Shown here piece by piece: positions 27,327 to 37,083 of a stretch of 64,000 bases of DNA. How positions within the stretch are numbered: position 1 is the first letter of the stretch; each line of letters opens with the position of its first letter. The translations under genes and the position numbers were made by a program. Origin of the DNA: Shouchella miscanthi. GTDB lineage: Bacteria > Bacillota > Bacilli > Bacillales > Bacillaceae_D. Location: the NCBI RefSeq assembly GCF_007725405.1, contig NZ_CP042163.1, positions 62,001 to 126,000 on the forward strand, given 5' to 3'. The notes under the pieces were generated by a model that worked only from the letters and a program-made list of their open reading frames with translations, was not told the origin of the DNA and made no database searches.

Positions 27327-28154
27327 ATGAAAAAATTAAAACGTAGTTCACGTCTGGTTGATATGACGTATTTTTTGCTCCAACATCCACATGAAGTAAT
27401 CTCATTAACGCATTTTTCGGAGCGTTACCAAGCAGCGAAGTCATCTATTAGTGAGGATTTAGTTATTATTAAAGAAATGTTTGAAGATGAAGGCTATGGA
27501 GCGCTGTTAACGATCCCAGGGGCAAGTGGCGGTGTGAAATATATGCCGAGAATGAATAAGGAAGAAGCAGAAACGCTTGTTCATCAACTAGTCCTTGATC
27601 TAAATAAGCCGGAACGTATTTTACCTGGCGGGTATCTGTACATGATGGATGTATTAGGAAATCCTAAATTGTTACATGAAGTCGGTCGATTATTTGCGGC
27701 TGCGCTGTATGATAAAGAGATTGATGCTGTTATGACGGTTGCCACAAAAGGTATTCCACTTGCATATGCAGTAGGTCAGCACTTAGGAGTACCGGTTAGT
27801 ATTGTGCGGCGTGATCATAGAATTACGGAAGGATCGATGGTGAGCATTAATTATGCTTCAGGTTCATCAGACCGTATTCAAACCATGACTTTAGCTAGAC
27901 GAAGCTTAGCTGCTGGTTCTAAAGTATTCATTGTGGACGATTTTATGAAAGCTGGTGGAACTATTCGCGGAATGGTTGATCTATTAGCAGAATTTGATGC
28001 AGATCTAGTAGGGATCGGCGTGCTAGTTGAAGCGGCTGAGGTGTCTGAACGGTTGGTCGATGATTACGTGTCGTTAACGAAGCTAACGAATGTCGATGCT
28101 CGCGAAAAGCAGATTGAATTGTTAAGTGGGAATATATTAGATCGATTACATTAA
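27327..28154 (+). CDS. purR: Pur operon repressor PurR
   Basis: A 275-residue regulator: an N-terminal winged-helix domain ([40 protein letters not shown]) followed by a phosphoribosyltransferase-like effector domain with the PRPP loop [17 protein letters not shown]. It represses purine biosynthesis and transport genes, and PRPP relieves repression. I chose ATG 27327 because GGAGGG precedes it and homologues start MKxxRSxRLVD; an ORF extension upstream overlaps ispE and is unlikely. The [10 protein letters not shown]-like segment ([12 protein letters not shown]) is typical of the family. Confidence 0.95.
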   Translation: MKKLKRSSRLVDMTYFLLQHPHEVISLTHFSERYQAAKSSISEDLVIIKEMFEDEGYGALLTIPGASGGVKYMPRMNKEEAETLVHQLVLDLNKPERILPGGYLYMMDVLGNPKLLHEVGRLFAAALYDKEIDAVMTVATKGIPLAYAVGQHLGVPVSIVRRDHRITEGSMVSINYASGSSDRIQTMTLARRSLAAGSKVFIVDDFMKAGGTIRGMVDLLAEFDADLVGIGVLVEAAEVSERLVDDYVSLTKLTNVDAREKQIELLSGNILDRLH

Positions 28155-28168
28155 AAGGGGACAAAAAA

Positions 28169-28540
28169 ATGAAAATTGTTCATACGACGAATGCACCACA
28201 AGCAATTGGACCTTACTCACAAGGAATGATTGTAAACAATATGTTCTACAGCTCTGGTCAAATTCCTCTAACAGCGGAAGGCGAACTTATAAAAGGAACA
28301 GTTGAAGAGCAAACGCATCAAGTTTTCCATAACCTTAAAGCGGTTTTAAAGGAAGCCGGTTCTTCTCTTGATAAGGTAATTAAAGCAACCGTATTCATTA
28401 AAGATATGAATGATTTTCCACGCATTAATGAGGTTTATGGAGAATACTTCTCGGAGCATAAACCAGCCCGTTCATGTGTTGAAGTTGCTCGTTTACCGAA
28501 AGATGTATTAATTGAAATTGAAGTAATTGCTTTAGTATAA
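28169..28540 (+). CDS. ridA: RidA family enamine/imine deaminase (YabJ)
   Basis: A 123-residue YjgF/YER057c/UK114-type protein. Conserved parts: [69 protein letters not shown] and [19 protein letters not shown] (the substrate-binding Arg is in PARSCVEV). It hydrolyses reactive enamine and imine intermediates formed by PLP enzymes, and in B. subtilis it affects purR-linked regulation. It lies 14 nt after purR in the same operon and ends at a strong terminator. Confidence 0.96.
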   Translation: MKIVHTTNAPQAIGPYSQGMIVNNMFYSSGQIPLTAEGELIKGTVEEQTHQVFHNLKAVLKEAGSSLDKVIKATVFIKDMNDFPRINEVYGEYFSEHKPARSCVEVARLPKDVLIEIEVIALV

Positions 28541-28545
28541 AAAAG

Positions 28546-28593
28546 AAAAAGCTAAGCGAAACGAAAGCTTCTCTGTTTTGCTAGCTTTTTTTT
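28546..28593 (+). terminator. Terminator of purR-ridA
   Basis: AAAAAGCTA...AGCGAAAC (28546-28562) pairs with GTTTTGCTAGCTTTTT (28575-28590), with one bulge and one wobble, followed by T residues. Confidence 0.85.
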
Positions 28594-28731
28594 GTAAAAG
28601 GAATGACGTTTATATGGAGCGATTAAAGTTGTTTTAACGTTTGTTTCTTATTACGGTTCTTGGTACGTTGTACTGAAACGAGGATGAATGTAATTATTTT
28701 TTGAAAAATCGTAAAAAAACTTCAATTGTTT

Positions 28732-28758
28732 GAAGGAAAAAGGAAACCTCTCTAGAAT
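28732..28758 (+). promoter_or_regulatory. Sigma-H-like promoter of spoVG
   Basis: A -35 GAAGGAAAA (28732-28740) fits RNAGGAWWW. Eleven nt later a -10 region with GAAT (28755-28758) partly fits RNNGAATWW. B. subtilis spoVG is a classic sigma-H gene, which supports the reading. Confidence 0.6.
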
Positions 28759-28794
28759 GTAGTATACAGATAATCTATAAGAGAGGTGACCATC

Positions 28795-29091
28795 ATGGAA
28801 ATTACTGACGTAAGGTTACGGCGTGTCCAAACGGAAGGGCGTATGCGGGCAATTGCATCTATAACAATTGACCATGAATTCGTTGTTCACGATATTCGTG
28901 TAATCGATGGAAACAACGGCCTATTCGTTGCAATGCCGAGCAAGAGAACACCTGACGGAGAATTTAGAGACATTGCACACCCAATCTCCTCTAAAACTAG
29001 GGAAAAGATTCAAGTGGCTGTTATAGACGAGTACGAGCGAGTAGGAGAATATGAAGACGCTACCAATTATGAAGAAGCTGGTGCTTCGTAA
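28795..29091 (+). CDS. spoVG: SpoVG, RNA-binding septation/sporulation regulator
   Basis: A 98-residue protein nearly identical in pattern to B. subtilis Spo[66 protein letters not shown]. It is an RNA/DNA-binding protein affecting asymmetric septation and many stationary-phase genes. I use ATG 28795 rather than GTG 28786, because homologues start MEVTDVR and AGAGAGGTG fits this start. It is monocistronic with a sigma-H-like promoter and its own terminator. Confidence 0.96.
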   Translation: MEITDVRLRRVQTEGRMRAIASITIDHEFVVHDIRVIDGNNGLFVAMPSKRTPDGEFRDIAHPISSKTREKIQVAVIDEYERVGEYEDATNYEEAGAS

Positions 29092-29107
29092 CAATAGGTT
29101 GAAGCTA

Positions 29108-29141
29108 AACCAGTCTGTGCAAAACGCAGGCTGGTTTTTTT
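29108..29141 (+). terminator. Terminator of spoVG
   Basis: AACCAGTCTG (29108-29117) pairs with CAGGCTGGTT (29127-29136), followed by T residues. Confidence 0.9.
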
Positions 29142-29241
29142 GTATATTTTTCAAGTATGTAAAGACGTCCAGAGATATTGAAATACGTGGTGGTTTCAAG
29201 TATAGTTTTAATGATGAACATGAACGAGTGTGGAGGGGAAT

Positions 29242-30606
29242 ATGAGCGGACGATATGCAATTGTTCTTGCTGCTGGGCAAGGAACAAGAATGAAGTCAAA
29301 GCTTTATAAAGTGTTACACCCAGTTTGTGGAAAACCAATGGTCGAACACGTTGTAGATCAAGCGAAAGCGGTCGGCTTTGATGACATCGCAGTTGTTGTT
29401 GGTCACGGTGCGGAGCAAGTAAAAGAAGCGATCCCAACTGGCGCTTCCTTTGTACTGCAAAATGAGCAACTTGGTACTGGGCATGCGGTACAGTGTGCAG
29501 AATCATTGTTGAAAGGGAAGAACGGTACAACAGTGGTCCTGTGTGGTGATACGCCATTAATAACAGCCGAAACGTTAAAGACTCTGATTGCGTTTCATGA
29601 ACAGGAAGCAGCAAAAGCAACTATCTTAACAGCATATGCCGACAATCCACATGGATATGGACGAATTATTCGTGGCTCAAACGGTGAAGTCGATAAAATA
29701 GTTGAACAAAAAGATGCATCTAGCGAAGAGCTTCGTGTGAATGAGATTAATACAGGTATTTACTGTTTTGATAACAATACGTTATTTGACGTATTACAAA
29801 TGGTGACAAATGAGAATAAACAAGGTGAATACTACTTACCAGACGTAATTGGACTCTTAAATAAAAAAGAGGAAAAAGTGTGTGCCTATGTTACACCAAC
29901 AATGGAAGAAACCATTGGTGTAAATGATCGAGTTGCCCTAGCGCAAGCCGAAAAAGCGATGCAAGCACGAATTAACATGTATTGGATGACACAAGGGGTT
30001 ACGTTCATTGATCCGAACACGACATATATATCCGTTGATGCAACACTAGCACAAGATACGACACTATTTCCGAACGTTAGTATAAAGGGTAACTCTAACA
30101 TTGGTGAAGATTGCATCATAGAGTCAGGTAGTGAAATTCACCATTCTGTCATTGAGAAAGGCGTTCACATTCGATCCTCTTATATTTATAATAGTTATGT
30201 ACACGAAGGTGCTACTATTGGACCTTTTGCTCATATACGGCCTGATTCGACTGTCGGTAAAGAGGTTAAAGTCGGTAATTTTGTGGAATTGAAGAAAGCA
30301 AGCATCAATGACCGTAGTAAAGTATCCCATCTAACGTACATTGGTGATGCGGATATTGGCAAAGATGTTAACATTGGATGTGGGGTCGTGACGGTCAATT
30401 ACGATGGCACAAACAAGCATCAAACAATCGTGCATGACGGTGCGTTTATTGGCTCAGGATCAAACCTAGTCGCACCTGTTGAGATTGGGAAGCATGCATT
30501 TGTAGCAGCTGGTTCAACGATAACAAATCATGTAACGGATTACTCACTGGCTATAGCACGAGCTAGACAAGTAGATAAAACAAATTATATAAAAAAAGAT
30601 CAATAA
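29242..30606 (+). CDS. glmU: Bifunctional UDP-N-acetylglucosamine pyrophosphorylase / glucosamine-1-phosphate acetyltransferase
   Basis: A 454-residue bifunctional enzyme making UDP-GlcNAc for peptidoglycan and teichoic acids. The N-terminal half is a uridylyltransferase (AIVLAAGQGTRMKSKLYKVLHPVCGKPMVEH, VVLCGDTPL, GYGRIIRG). The C-terminal half is a left-handed beta helix with hexapeptide repeats (IGPFAHIRPDSTVGKEVKVGNFVELKKASI, VNYDGTNKHQTIVHDGAFIGSGSNLVAPVEIGKHAFVAAGSTIT). ATG 29242 is chosen because GGAGGGG precedes it and homologues begin four residues before AVVLAAGQG. It is followed by prs, 24 nt downstream, as in B. subtilis. Confidence 0.97.
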   Translation: MSGRYAIVLAAGQGTRMKSKLYKVLHPVCGKPMVEHVVDQAKAVGFDDIAVVVGHGAEQVKEAIPTGASFVLQNEQLGTGHAVQCAESLLKGKNGTTVVLCGDTPLITAETLKTLIAFHEQEAAKATILTAYADNPHGYGRIIRGSNGEVDKIVEQKDASSEELRVNEINTGIYCFDNNTLFDVLQMVTNENKQGEYYLPDVIGLLNKKEEKVCAYVTPTMEETIGVNDRVALAQAEKAMQARINMYWMTQGVTFIDPNTTYISVDATLAQDTTLFPNVSIKGNSNIGEDCIIESGSEIHHSVIEKGVHIRSSYIYNSYVHEGATIGPFAHIRPDSTVGKEVKVGNFVELKKASINDRSKVSHLTYIGDADIGKDVNIGCGVVTVNYDGTNKHQTIVHDGAFIGSGSNLVAPVEIGKHAFVAAGSTITNHVTDYSLAIARARQVDKTNYIKKDQ

Positions 30607-30630
30607 CATTTACTGGAGGTAACACAAGAA

Positions 30631-31581
30631 ATGGCAAACTATAGCGACCCAAGCTTAAAGGTCTTTACTCTTAATTCTAACAAGGCTTTGGCTGAAGAAA
30701 TCGCTCGACATATTGGAGTTTCTCTTGGAAAGAATTCTGTCATGCGCTTTAGTGATGGTGAAGTTCAAATTAACATTGAAGAAAGTATTCGTGGCTGTGA
30801 TGTATACTTAATTCAATCAACATCGGCTCCAGCGAACGAACACTTAATGGAACTCTTAATTATGATTGATGCAGTAAAACGAGCTTCAGCGCGTACGATC
30901 AACATTGTTATGCCTTATTACGGCTATGCGAGACAAGATCGAAAAGCACGGGCGCGAGAACCAATCACAGCTAAACTTGTGGCTAATCTGCTTGAAACGG
31001 CTGGTGCAACTCGTGTTTTAACAATTGACCTCCATGCAACTCAAATTCAAGGTTTCTTTGATATCCCAGTTGACCAGTTAATGGGTGTACCAATTTTATC
31101 TGATTATTTTAGCAGCAAAGGGCTTGACGATATTGTTGTTGTTTCACCGGATCATGGTGGAGTGGTACGAGCTCGTAAAATGGCCGACCGCTTAAAAGCA
31201 CCAATTGCTATTATTGATAAACGTCGACCAAGACCAAACGTGTCAGAAGTAATGAATATTGTTGGTAATATTGAAGGAAAGACAGCCATTATTATTGATG
31301 ATATTATTGATACAGCAGGAACAATTACACTTGCGGCGAATGCTTTAGTAGAACAAGGAGCAAAAGAAGTATATGCTTGCTGTACGCACCCTGTTCTATC
31401 TGGTCCAGCAGTAGATCGAATTCGCAACTCTAAGATTAAAGAATTGGTTGTAACGAATACAATTGATTTGGATGAAGAGAAAAAAGGTGCCAACATTACA
31501 GAGTTGTCTGTAGCGGAGTTGATGGCTGAGGCTATTATTCGCGTACATGAAGATGCTTCTGTATCCACCTTATTCGATTGA
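30631..31581 (+). CDS. prs: Ribose-phosphate pyrophosphokinase (PRPP synthetase)
   Basis: A 316-residue enzyme making PRPP from ribose-5-phosphate and ATP. Motifs: [88 protein letters not shown] and the PRPP loop [25 protein letters not shown] is the substrate for purines, pyrimidines, His, Trp and NAD, and the effector of PurR encoded nearby. Normal length; it probably shares a transcript with glmU. Confidence 0.97.
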   Translation: MANYSDPSLKVFTLNSNKALAEEIARHIGVSLGKNSVMRFSDGEVQINIEESIRGCDVYLIQSTSAPANEHLMELLIMIDAVKRASARTINIVMPYYGYARQDRKARAREPITAKLVANLLETAGATRVLTIDLHATQIQGFFDIPVDQLMGVPILSDYFSSKGLDDIVVVSPDHGGVVRARKMADRLKAPIAIIDKRRPRPNVSEVMNIVGNIEGKTAIIIDDIIDTAGTITLAANALVEQGAKEVYACCTHPVLSGPAVDRIRNSKIKELVVTNTIDLDEEKKGANITELSVAELMAEAIIRVHEDASVSTLFD

Positions 31582-31630
31582 TTTTTGTTATCACCCTAGA
31601 GAGAACTTACGAAAAAGAACAAGGAATTCT

Positions 31631-31656
31631 GTTTGAAAACTGACCTTTAAGGGAAC
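31631..31656 (+). promoter_or_regulatory. Candidate sigma-B promoter of ctc
   Basis: GTTTGA (31631-31636), a 14-nt spacer and GGGAAC (31651-31656) resemble GTTTAA-N12-14-GGGWAW. B. subtilis ctc is a classic sigma-B gene, which supports the assignment; the -10 misses the last consensus base. Confidence 0.5.
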
Positions 31657-31698
31657 ACAATTAACAGACGTGTAAAACTAAGATGAGGTGAAAGAAAG

Positions 31699-32355
31699 AT
31701 GACAGTATTACAAGCTCGTGATCGTAAAGACTTAACAGGACAAGAAACAAGAAATATTCGTCTAAATGGTTTTGTGCCAGGCGTACTATATGGTAATAAA
31801 ATTGAGAGTCAGCCGGTTTCAGTAGAAAGTGTTGCTTTCTTAAAAACAATGAGAGAAGTAGGCCAAAACGGTTTATTTGATCTTGAATTAGAAAACGGTA
31901 AAAAGCACCACGTAATGGTGCAAGAAGTTCAAGTGGACCCTTTGAAAAATCATTACACGCATATTGATTTCTTCGAAGTGAACATGAAAGAAAAACGTGA
32001 TGCAAATGTACCTGTTCATTTAGAAGGGGAAGCGCCAGGAGCAAGCGAAGGCGGTATTGTGAACCATCTTCTTTATGAAATTACTGTACATTGTTTACCG
32101 GCGGATATTCCGGAAAGCATTACGGTAGACATTTCAAATTTAAACGTTGGAGATACGCTATCAATTTCAGAGATGCGTTCCACTGTTTCTGTGGACATCG
32201 TGAATGAAGATGACGAAGCGGTTGTAACGGTACAAGCGCCAACGGTAACAGAAGATCCAGATGAAACAGAAGAAGATGGTACGACTGCGCTAGGTGTAGA
32301 AGCAACAGAAGAGCGTGAGGATGACGACAAAGATCGTCCGGGTCGTGTTGAATAG
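31699..32355 (+). CDS. ctc: General stress protein Ctc / 50S ribosomal protein bL25
   Basis: A 218-residue bL25/TL5/CTC-type protein. The N-terminal 5S-rRNA-binding domain (LQARDRKDLTGQETRNIRLNGFVPGVLYGNKIESQ) is followed by the TL5 C-terminal beta domain (HYTHIDFFEVNMKEKRDANVPVHLEGEAPG, ADIPESITVDISNLNVGDTLSISEM). The tail (about residues 180-218) is very acidic, longer and more charged than in B. subtilis, where the protein is a little shorter. It binds 5S rRNA in the 50S subunit, particularly under stress. Confidence 0.95.
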   Translation: MTVLQARDRKDLTGQETRNIRLNGFVPGVLYGNKIESQPVSVESVAFLKTMREVGQNGLFDLELENGKKHHVMVQEVQVDPLKNHYTHIDFFEVNMKEKRDANVPVHLEGEAPGASEGGIVNHLLYEITVHCLPADIPESITVDISNLNVGDTLSISEMRSTVSVDIVNEDDEAVVTVQAPTVTEDPDETEEDGTTALGVEATEEREDDDKDRPGRVE

Positions 32356-32363
32356 TAAATAAA

Positions 32364-32406
32364 GTGACGAAAGGTATGACCCTTTGGGGTTATGCCTTTT
32401 TCGTCA
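32364..32406 (+). terminator. Terminator of ctc
   Basis: TGACGAAAGGTATGACCC pairs with GGGTTATGCCTTTTTCGTCA over a tiny loop near 32384-32387. The long stem has an internal T-run. Confidence 0.8.
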
Positions 32407-32428
32407 AGTTTGAATAAAGGAGTTACGC

Positions 32429-32989
32429 ATGAAGTTAATTGTGGGGTTGGGAAATCCTGGTAAACAGTTTGATAACACAAGACATAATATAGGTTTCGAC
32501 AGTGTTGACCTCATAGCTGAACAATTCGATTCTTCTCTTACTAAGCAAAAATTCAACGGCTTATATGGAGAAACGATTGTAAATGGTGAGAAAGTAATGT
32601 TGCTAAAACCTTTAACGTATATGAACCTTTCTGGAGAGTGTGTTCGGCCGTTTATGGATTATTTCAACGTAAGCTTAGAAGAGCTTGTTGTCTTGTATGA
32701 TGATTTAGATATACCGCCAGGAAAAATACGTTTACGCCAAAAGGGTAGTGCAGGTGGTCATAACGGAATTAAATCACTTATTCATCATTTAGGAACCCAA
32801 GAATTTAACCGGGTTCGTATTGGTGTGGGACGTCCTACTAACAATGAACCAGTTGTGAAATACGTCTTAAACCGTGCCGCAGGTAATGAGAAAGCGCTTT
32901 TAGAGGATGCCATTAAAAAGACGGCACAATCAATTGAAGCATGGATGACAAAGCCGTTCCTTGAAGTGATGAATGTATACAACCGATAG
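32429..32989 (+). CDS. pth: Peptidyl-tRNA hydrolase
   Basis: A 186-residue enzyme (SpoVC in B. subtilis) that frees tRNA from stalled peptidyl-tRNA. Motifs: IVGLGNPGKQFDNTRHNIGFDSVD (catalytic His), LLKPLTYMNLSGECV, VLYDDLDIPPGKIRLRQKGSAGGHNGIKSLI (catalytic Asp and GGHNG), FNRVRIGVGRP. Essential in most bacteria; a temperature-sensitive allele in B. subtilis blocks sporulation, hence the spo name. Normal length. Confidence 0.96.
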   Translation: MKLIVGLGNPGKQFDNTRHNIGFDSVDLIAEQFDSSLTKQKFNGLYGETIVNGEKVMLLKPLTYMNLSGECVRPFMDYFNVSLEELVVLYDDLDIPPGKIRLRQKGSAGGHNGIKSLIHHLGTQEFNRVRIGVGRPTNNEPVVKYVLNRAAGNEKALLEDAIKKTAQSIEAWMTKPFLEVMNVYNR

Positions 32990-33053
32990 GATAATGTCTC
33001 ATTCTTTTGATCATACTGTAAACAAGAATATCTGTTTACAAGGAGTGATTAAA

Positions 33054-33281
33054 ATGGCTGTGCATTATGGTTGTAAGTACTGTCAAAAACAAATGGCAAC
33101 GCTGGAAAATCAATATACTTTCGAGGAATTAGGGATAAGCAAATTAGGTGCCGTGGATCAGTTAGAGAGCGTTCGAGTAACTCAAGAAGGCGATGTCCAT
33201 ATTGCGGCAATTTGCGAGGATTGTTACCAAGCTTTTCAATTAAATCCGCTTTTGCACGAAACTCAAAATGTGATTCATTAA
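33054..33281 (+). CDS. fin: Anti-sigma-F factor Fin (YabK)
   Basis: A 75-residue zinc-binding-type protein with two CxxC motifs (CKYC near the start and CEDC near the end), AVHYGCKYCQKQMATLE and EGDVHIAAICEDCYQAF. It matches B. subtilis Fin, which inhibits sigma-F-dependent transcription in the forespore to allow the switch to sigma-G. ATG 33054 follows AAGGAG at 8 nt. The sequence is fairly divergent, but size, motifs and position between pth and mfd agree. Confidence 0.88.
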   Translation: MAVHYGCKYCQKQMATLENQYTFEELGISKLGAVDQLESVRVTQEGDVHIAAICEDCYQAFQLNPLLHETQNVIH

Positions 33282-33291
33282 TAGCAACAAA

Positions 33292-33324
33292 GCTTTGGTA
33301 TCCTTAAAGACCAAGGCATTTTTC
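33292..33324 (+). terminator. Terminator of fin
   Basis: GCTTTGGT (33292-33299) pairs with ACCAAGGC (33310-33317), followed by a short T-run. Confidence 0.65.
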
Positions 33325-33404
33325 AATTAAAACGAGCGTAGGATTGATAATACAAACGATATAGTGAAGTGCAAATCGTGTTAGCGAAATCAGGGGGAAA
33401 AGAA

Positions 33405-36400
33405 ATGTTAGGATTGCAACAGTTTGTCAGTGGAACGAATGAGCTACAAACCATTGCTAACGGAATAGAAAAAGGTCAAAGTGAACAGGTGCTATCAGGC
33501 TTAACAGGTTCATCAAGAACAGTTGCGAGCGCTTCTCTTTATCGGGAAACGCAGCGCAATCAGCTCATTGTGACACATAATTTATTCCAAGCACAAAAAA
33601 TGTACGAAGATCTTGTTGACTTATTAGGGGAAGAAAAAGTTTATCTTTATCCAGTAAATGAATTAATCTCAGCAGAAATTGCCGTTGCTAGTCCTGAAAT
33701 GAAAGCGCAACGCATTGATGTGTTAAATCGACTTGTAAATGGGTTTTCAGGAATTATTGTCGTTCCTCTAGCGGGGGTTCGCCGTTTACTACCGCCGAAA
33801 ACATTATGGGCTCAGTATCAGCTGGATGTAACGGTTGGAACAGACGTTCAAGAACTTGATTCGTTTATTAGTCAGCTGGTGTCAATGGGTTATAGAAGAA
33901 CCGATATGGTTTCAGCGCCTGGTGAAATGAGTGTCCGTGGTGGCATCATTGATTTGTATCCACTCACTGAAGAACATCCCATTAGAATAGAACTTTTTGA
34001 TACAGAGATTGATTCTTTACGATACTTCTCGTTAGAAACGCAGCGCTCTGAGGGACAGCTGGAAACAATTAAAATTGGACCTGCGGAAGAAGTATTGTTA
34101 ACCTCAACACACTATAGTCATGCAGCTTCTGTTTTAGAAGAACAACTAAGCGTAACAACTAAGAAAGTATCGAATAAAAAAACACGAGAATCTTTGCAAG
34201 AGCGAATTCCGTTTGAAATTGCGCAATTAAAGCAAGGACAACCGTTTGAAGGTATGTATAAATACATGTCGTTTTATTATGAGAGTCCGCATACGCTTCT
34301 CTCCTATATGTCAGAACACGCTGTTATTTGGATTGATGAAATGACTCGTGTAAAAGAGATGTCGGAAAACCTTATTAAAGAGGAAGCAGAGTGGCATACA
34401 AGCATGATTGAACAAGGGGCCATTGTGCACGGCGCAGAAATGTCCTATGAACTGCTAAATCGGTTACAAGAAGTCCCTCAATCAATTGTTTACTCAGCTT
34501 TATTTCAAAAACAAATTCCAGGGACAAAACCGCAACAGGTGCTTAATGTCTCTTGTAAATCCATGCAAAATTTTCATGGACAAATGGATTTGCTCACATC
34601 AGAAATCAATCGCTGGATTGCTAACCACTATACGGTTCTGTTTATTGCTGGAACAGAAGATCGGGCAAAACGACTTTCGTTAAATCTTTCTGATGAGAAT
34701 ATTGACGCTCATCTTATAGAAGGAAAAACAACTTTAACGAGTGGAACGGTGCAAATTTACACGGGTCATTTGCATGCTGGGTTTGAATTACCTGAGCAAA
34801 AGCTTGTTGTTATTACAGAAGAAGAAGTGTTTGCCAAACAAGCAAGAAAGCCAAAGCGCCGTCAAACAATGTCCAATGCAGAACGAATTAAAAGTTACTC
34901 AGAACTCGCTGTTGGAGACTTAGTTGTTCACGTTAATCATGGTGTTGGGAAGTACTTAGGTGTTGAAACCTTAGAAATAAATGGCGTTCATAAAGATTAC
35001 TTAAATTTGCGTTACGCTGGAAATGACAAGCTGTATGTTCCAGTAGAACAAATCGACCAAGTCCAGAAATATGTAGGATCTGAGGAAAAAGATCCAAAAA
35101 TTTATGCGCTTGGCGGAAACGATTGGAAAAAAGTAAAGAGTAAGGTGAAGTCGTCTGTTGAAGATATCGCAGATGATTTAATCAAGCTTTATGCAGAAAG
35201 AGAAGCGAGCGTTGGGCACAAATTCTCAGAAGATGGGCCCGAACAGGGTGATTTTGAAGGTTCCTTCCCTTATCAAGAAACGGAAGATCAAACACGTGCC
35301 ATTGCAGAGATAAAAGAAGACATGGAAAAGCAACGTCCGATGGATCGCTTGCTTTGTGGTGATGTAGGTTATGGTAAGACGGAAGTAGCAATTCGTGCTG
35401 CCTTTAAAGCCATTATGGATGGAAAACAAGTGGCAATCCTTGTCCCAACAACGATATTAGCGCAGCAACATTTTGAAACCATTTCAGAACGGTTCTCAGA
35501 GTTCCCAATTACGGTTGGTGTGCTTAGCAGATTCCGCTCGAGAAAAGAGCAAACGGAAGTACTAAAAGGCTTAAAGGCAGGTTCTGTGGACTTGGTTGTT
35601 GGAACCCATCGCTTATTATCGAAGGATATTGTGTTTAAAGACCTCGGCCTGTTAATTGTCGATGAAGAACAGCGATTTGGCGTCACGCATAAGGAAAAAA
35701 TCAAACAATTAAAATCGAACATAGACGTATTAACCTTAACAGCAACGCCAATACCAAGGACGCTCCATATGTCCATGCTAGGCGTACGTGACTTATCCAT
35801 TATTGAGACACCTCCAGAAAATCGCTTCCCCGTTCAAACATATGTGGTGGAATACAATCCATCCATTGTACGAGAAGCCATTGAGCGTGAAATGACTCGG
35901 GGTGGTCAAGTCTACGTTCTCTACAACCGCGTAGAAGATATTGAAAGAATGACTGAACAAATAGCCATGCTCGTTCCAGATGCAAAGGTTTCCTATGCGC
36001 ACGGACAAATGAATGAACGTGAGCTAGAATCGATTATTTTAAGTTTCTTAGAAGGTGAGAGTGACGTATTGGTCACTACGACAATCATTGAAACAGGTGT
36101 CGATATTCCGAATGTTAATACACTCATCGTTAGTAATGCCGATAAAATGGGTCTATCACAGCTTTATCAAATTCGTGGTCGAGTTGGTCGTTCAAATCGT
36201 GTTGCGTATTCATACTTTACGTACCAACAAGACAAGGTGTTAACGGAAGTAGCTGAGCGTCGACTTCAATCTATTAAAGAATTCACGGAACTTGGTTCTG
36301 GGTTTAAGATTGCGATGAGGGATTTAACGATTCGAGGCGCAGGTAATCTTTTAGGAGCCCAGCAGCATGGATTTATTGATTCGGTTGGTTTTGACTTGTA

Positions 36401-36947
36401 CTCTCAAATGCTAAAAGAAGCAATTGATGAGCGGAAAGGAACAGGAGCGAAAGAAGAGACGTTCCAGTCAGAGTTGTCAATTAGTGTAGACGCTTATATT
36501 CCAGAGCGCTATATTCCTGATGCGAAGCAAAAGATTGAAATGTATAAGCGATTCAAAGGTATTGAAACAATGGATGACCTAACCGATCTTCAAGATGAAT
36601 TAATTGATCGGTTTGGTGAATATCCGAAGCAAGTTGAATACTTGTTAGGTCTTACGAAAATAAAGCACCTTGCTGATCAATATAAAGTAGAGAAAATCAA
36701 TGAAGCGAAAGATGCCATTGTCATTCTCCTTTCAAATGAGACAACACAATCGATCAAAATTGCGTCATTCATGGAATCTGCTCGCGCCATCGGTCGATTT
36801 ATAACAGTCGGAACTCAAGGGGATCAGTTGAAAGTAACGATAAAAACAAAGAGTATGTTAGCAGAACAAATGCTAGATACGACGTTTGAAGTCCTACAAG
36901 CTGTGAAGCGAGCTCATCTAAGCCAAGATCACGTTACCGTTAGCTAG
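33405..36947 (+). CDS. mfd: Transcription-repair coupling factor
   Basis: A 1180-residue DNA translocase that removes RNA polymerase stalled at DNA lesions and recruits UvrA. Domain order: UvrB-like N-terminal module (ITHNL-like VTHNLFQAQKMYEDL, LYPVNELISAEIAVASPEMKAQR), RNAP-interacting domain (VGDLVVHVNHGVGKYLGVETLEI), helicase motifs (Walker A CGDVGYGKTEVAIRAAF, IVDEEQRFGVTHKE, TLTATPIPRTL, QIRGRVGRSNRVAYSYFTY) and a C-terminal TRCF domain (ERYIPDAKQKIEMYKRF). I chose ATG 33405 because it follows GGGGG and aligns with the B. subtilis start; GTG 33369 is less likely. Confidence 0.96.
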   Translation: MLGLQQFVSGTNELQTIANGIEKGQSEQVLSGLTGSSRTVASASLYRETQRNQLIVTHNLFQAQKMYEDLVDLLGEEKVYLYPVNELISAEIAVASPEMKAQRIDVLNRLVNGFSGIIVVPLAGVRRLLPPKTLWAQYQLDVTVGTDVQELDSFISQLVSMGYRRTDMVSAPGEMSVRGGIIDLYPLTEEHPIRIELFDTEIDSLRYFSLETQRSEGQLETIKIGPAEEVLLTSTHYSHAASVLEEQLSVTTKKVSNKKTRESLQERIPFEIAQLKQGQPFEGMYKYMSFYYESPHTLLSYMSEHAVIWIDEMTRVKEMSENLIKEEAEWHTSMIEQGAIVHGAEMSYELLNRLQEVPQSIVYSALFQKQIPGTKPQQVLNVSCKSMQNFHGQMDLLTSEINRWIANHYTVLFIAGTEDRAKRLSLNLSDENIDAHLIEGKTTLTSGTVQIYTGHLHAGFELPEQKLVVITEEEVFAKQARKPKRRQTMSNAERIKSYSELAVGDLVVHVNHGVGKYLGVETLEINGVHKDYLNLRYAGNDKLYVPVEQIDQVQKYVGSEEKDPKIYALGGNDWKKVKSKVKSSVEDIADDLIKLYAEREASVGHKFSEDGPEQGDFEGSFPYQETEDQTRAIAEIKEDMEKQRPMDRLLCGDVGYGKTEVAIRAAFKAIMDGKQVAILVPTTILAQQHFETISERFSEFPITVGVLSRFRSRKEQTEVLKGLKAGSVDLVVGTHRLLSKDIVFKDLGLLIVDEEQRFGVTHKEKIKQLKSNIDVLTLTATPIPRTLHMSMLGVRDLSIIETPPENRFPVQTYVVEYNPSIVREAIEREMTRGGQVYVLYNRVEDIERMTEQIAMLVPDAKVSYAHGQMNERELESIILSFLEGESDVLVTTTIIETGVDIPNVNTLIVSNADKMGLSQLYQIRGRVGRSNRVAYSYFTYQQDKVLTEVAERRLQSIKEFTELGSGFKIAMRDLTIRGAGNLLGAQQHGFIDSVGFDLYSQMLKEAIDERKGTGAKEETFQSELSISVDAYIPERYIPDAKQKIEMYKRFKGIETMDDLTDLQDELIDRFGEYPKQVEYLLGLTKIKHLADQYKVEKINEAKDAIVILLSNETTQSIKIASFMESARAIGRFITVGTQGDQLKVTIKTKSMLAEQMLDTTFEVLQAVKRAHLSQDHVTVS

Positions 36948-36986
36948 GAAGTAGTCATCAAATCAATAAGATATTTCATCAATTGG

Positions 36987-37016
36987 TGAATAGTTCTTAA
37001 AAAAGGAAGGATACTA
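36987..37016 (+). promoter_or_regulatory. Candidate sigma-G promoter of spoVT
   Basis: TGAATA (36987-36992), a 17-nt spacer and GATACTA (37010-37016) resemble the forespore sigma-G consensus (GNATR ... CATNNTA). SpoVT is a known sigma-G target in B. subtilis. Confidence 0.55.
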
Positions 37017-37083
37017 CAGTTATAACAAATTGTATTCTTCCTAAATGATTTGATTTTACATCTTAGAAAGCGAGGCTTTATGT

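Noticed and set aside
34486-34923. Short plus-strand ORFs inside mfd
   Set aside because: Out-of-frame shadows of a well-conserved gene.
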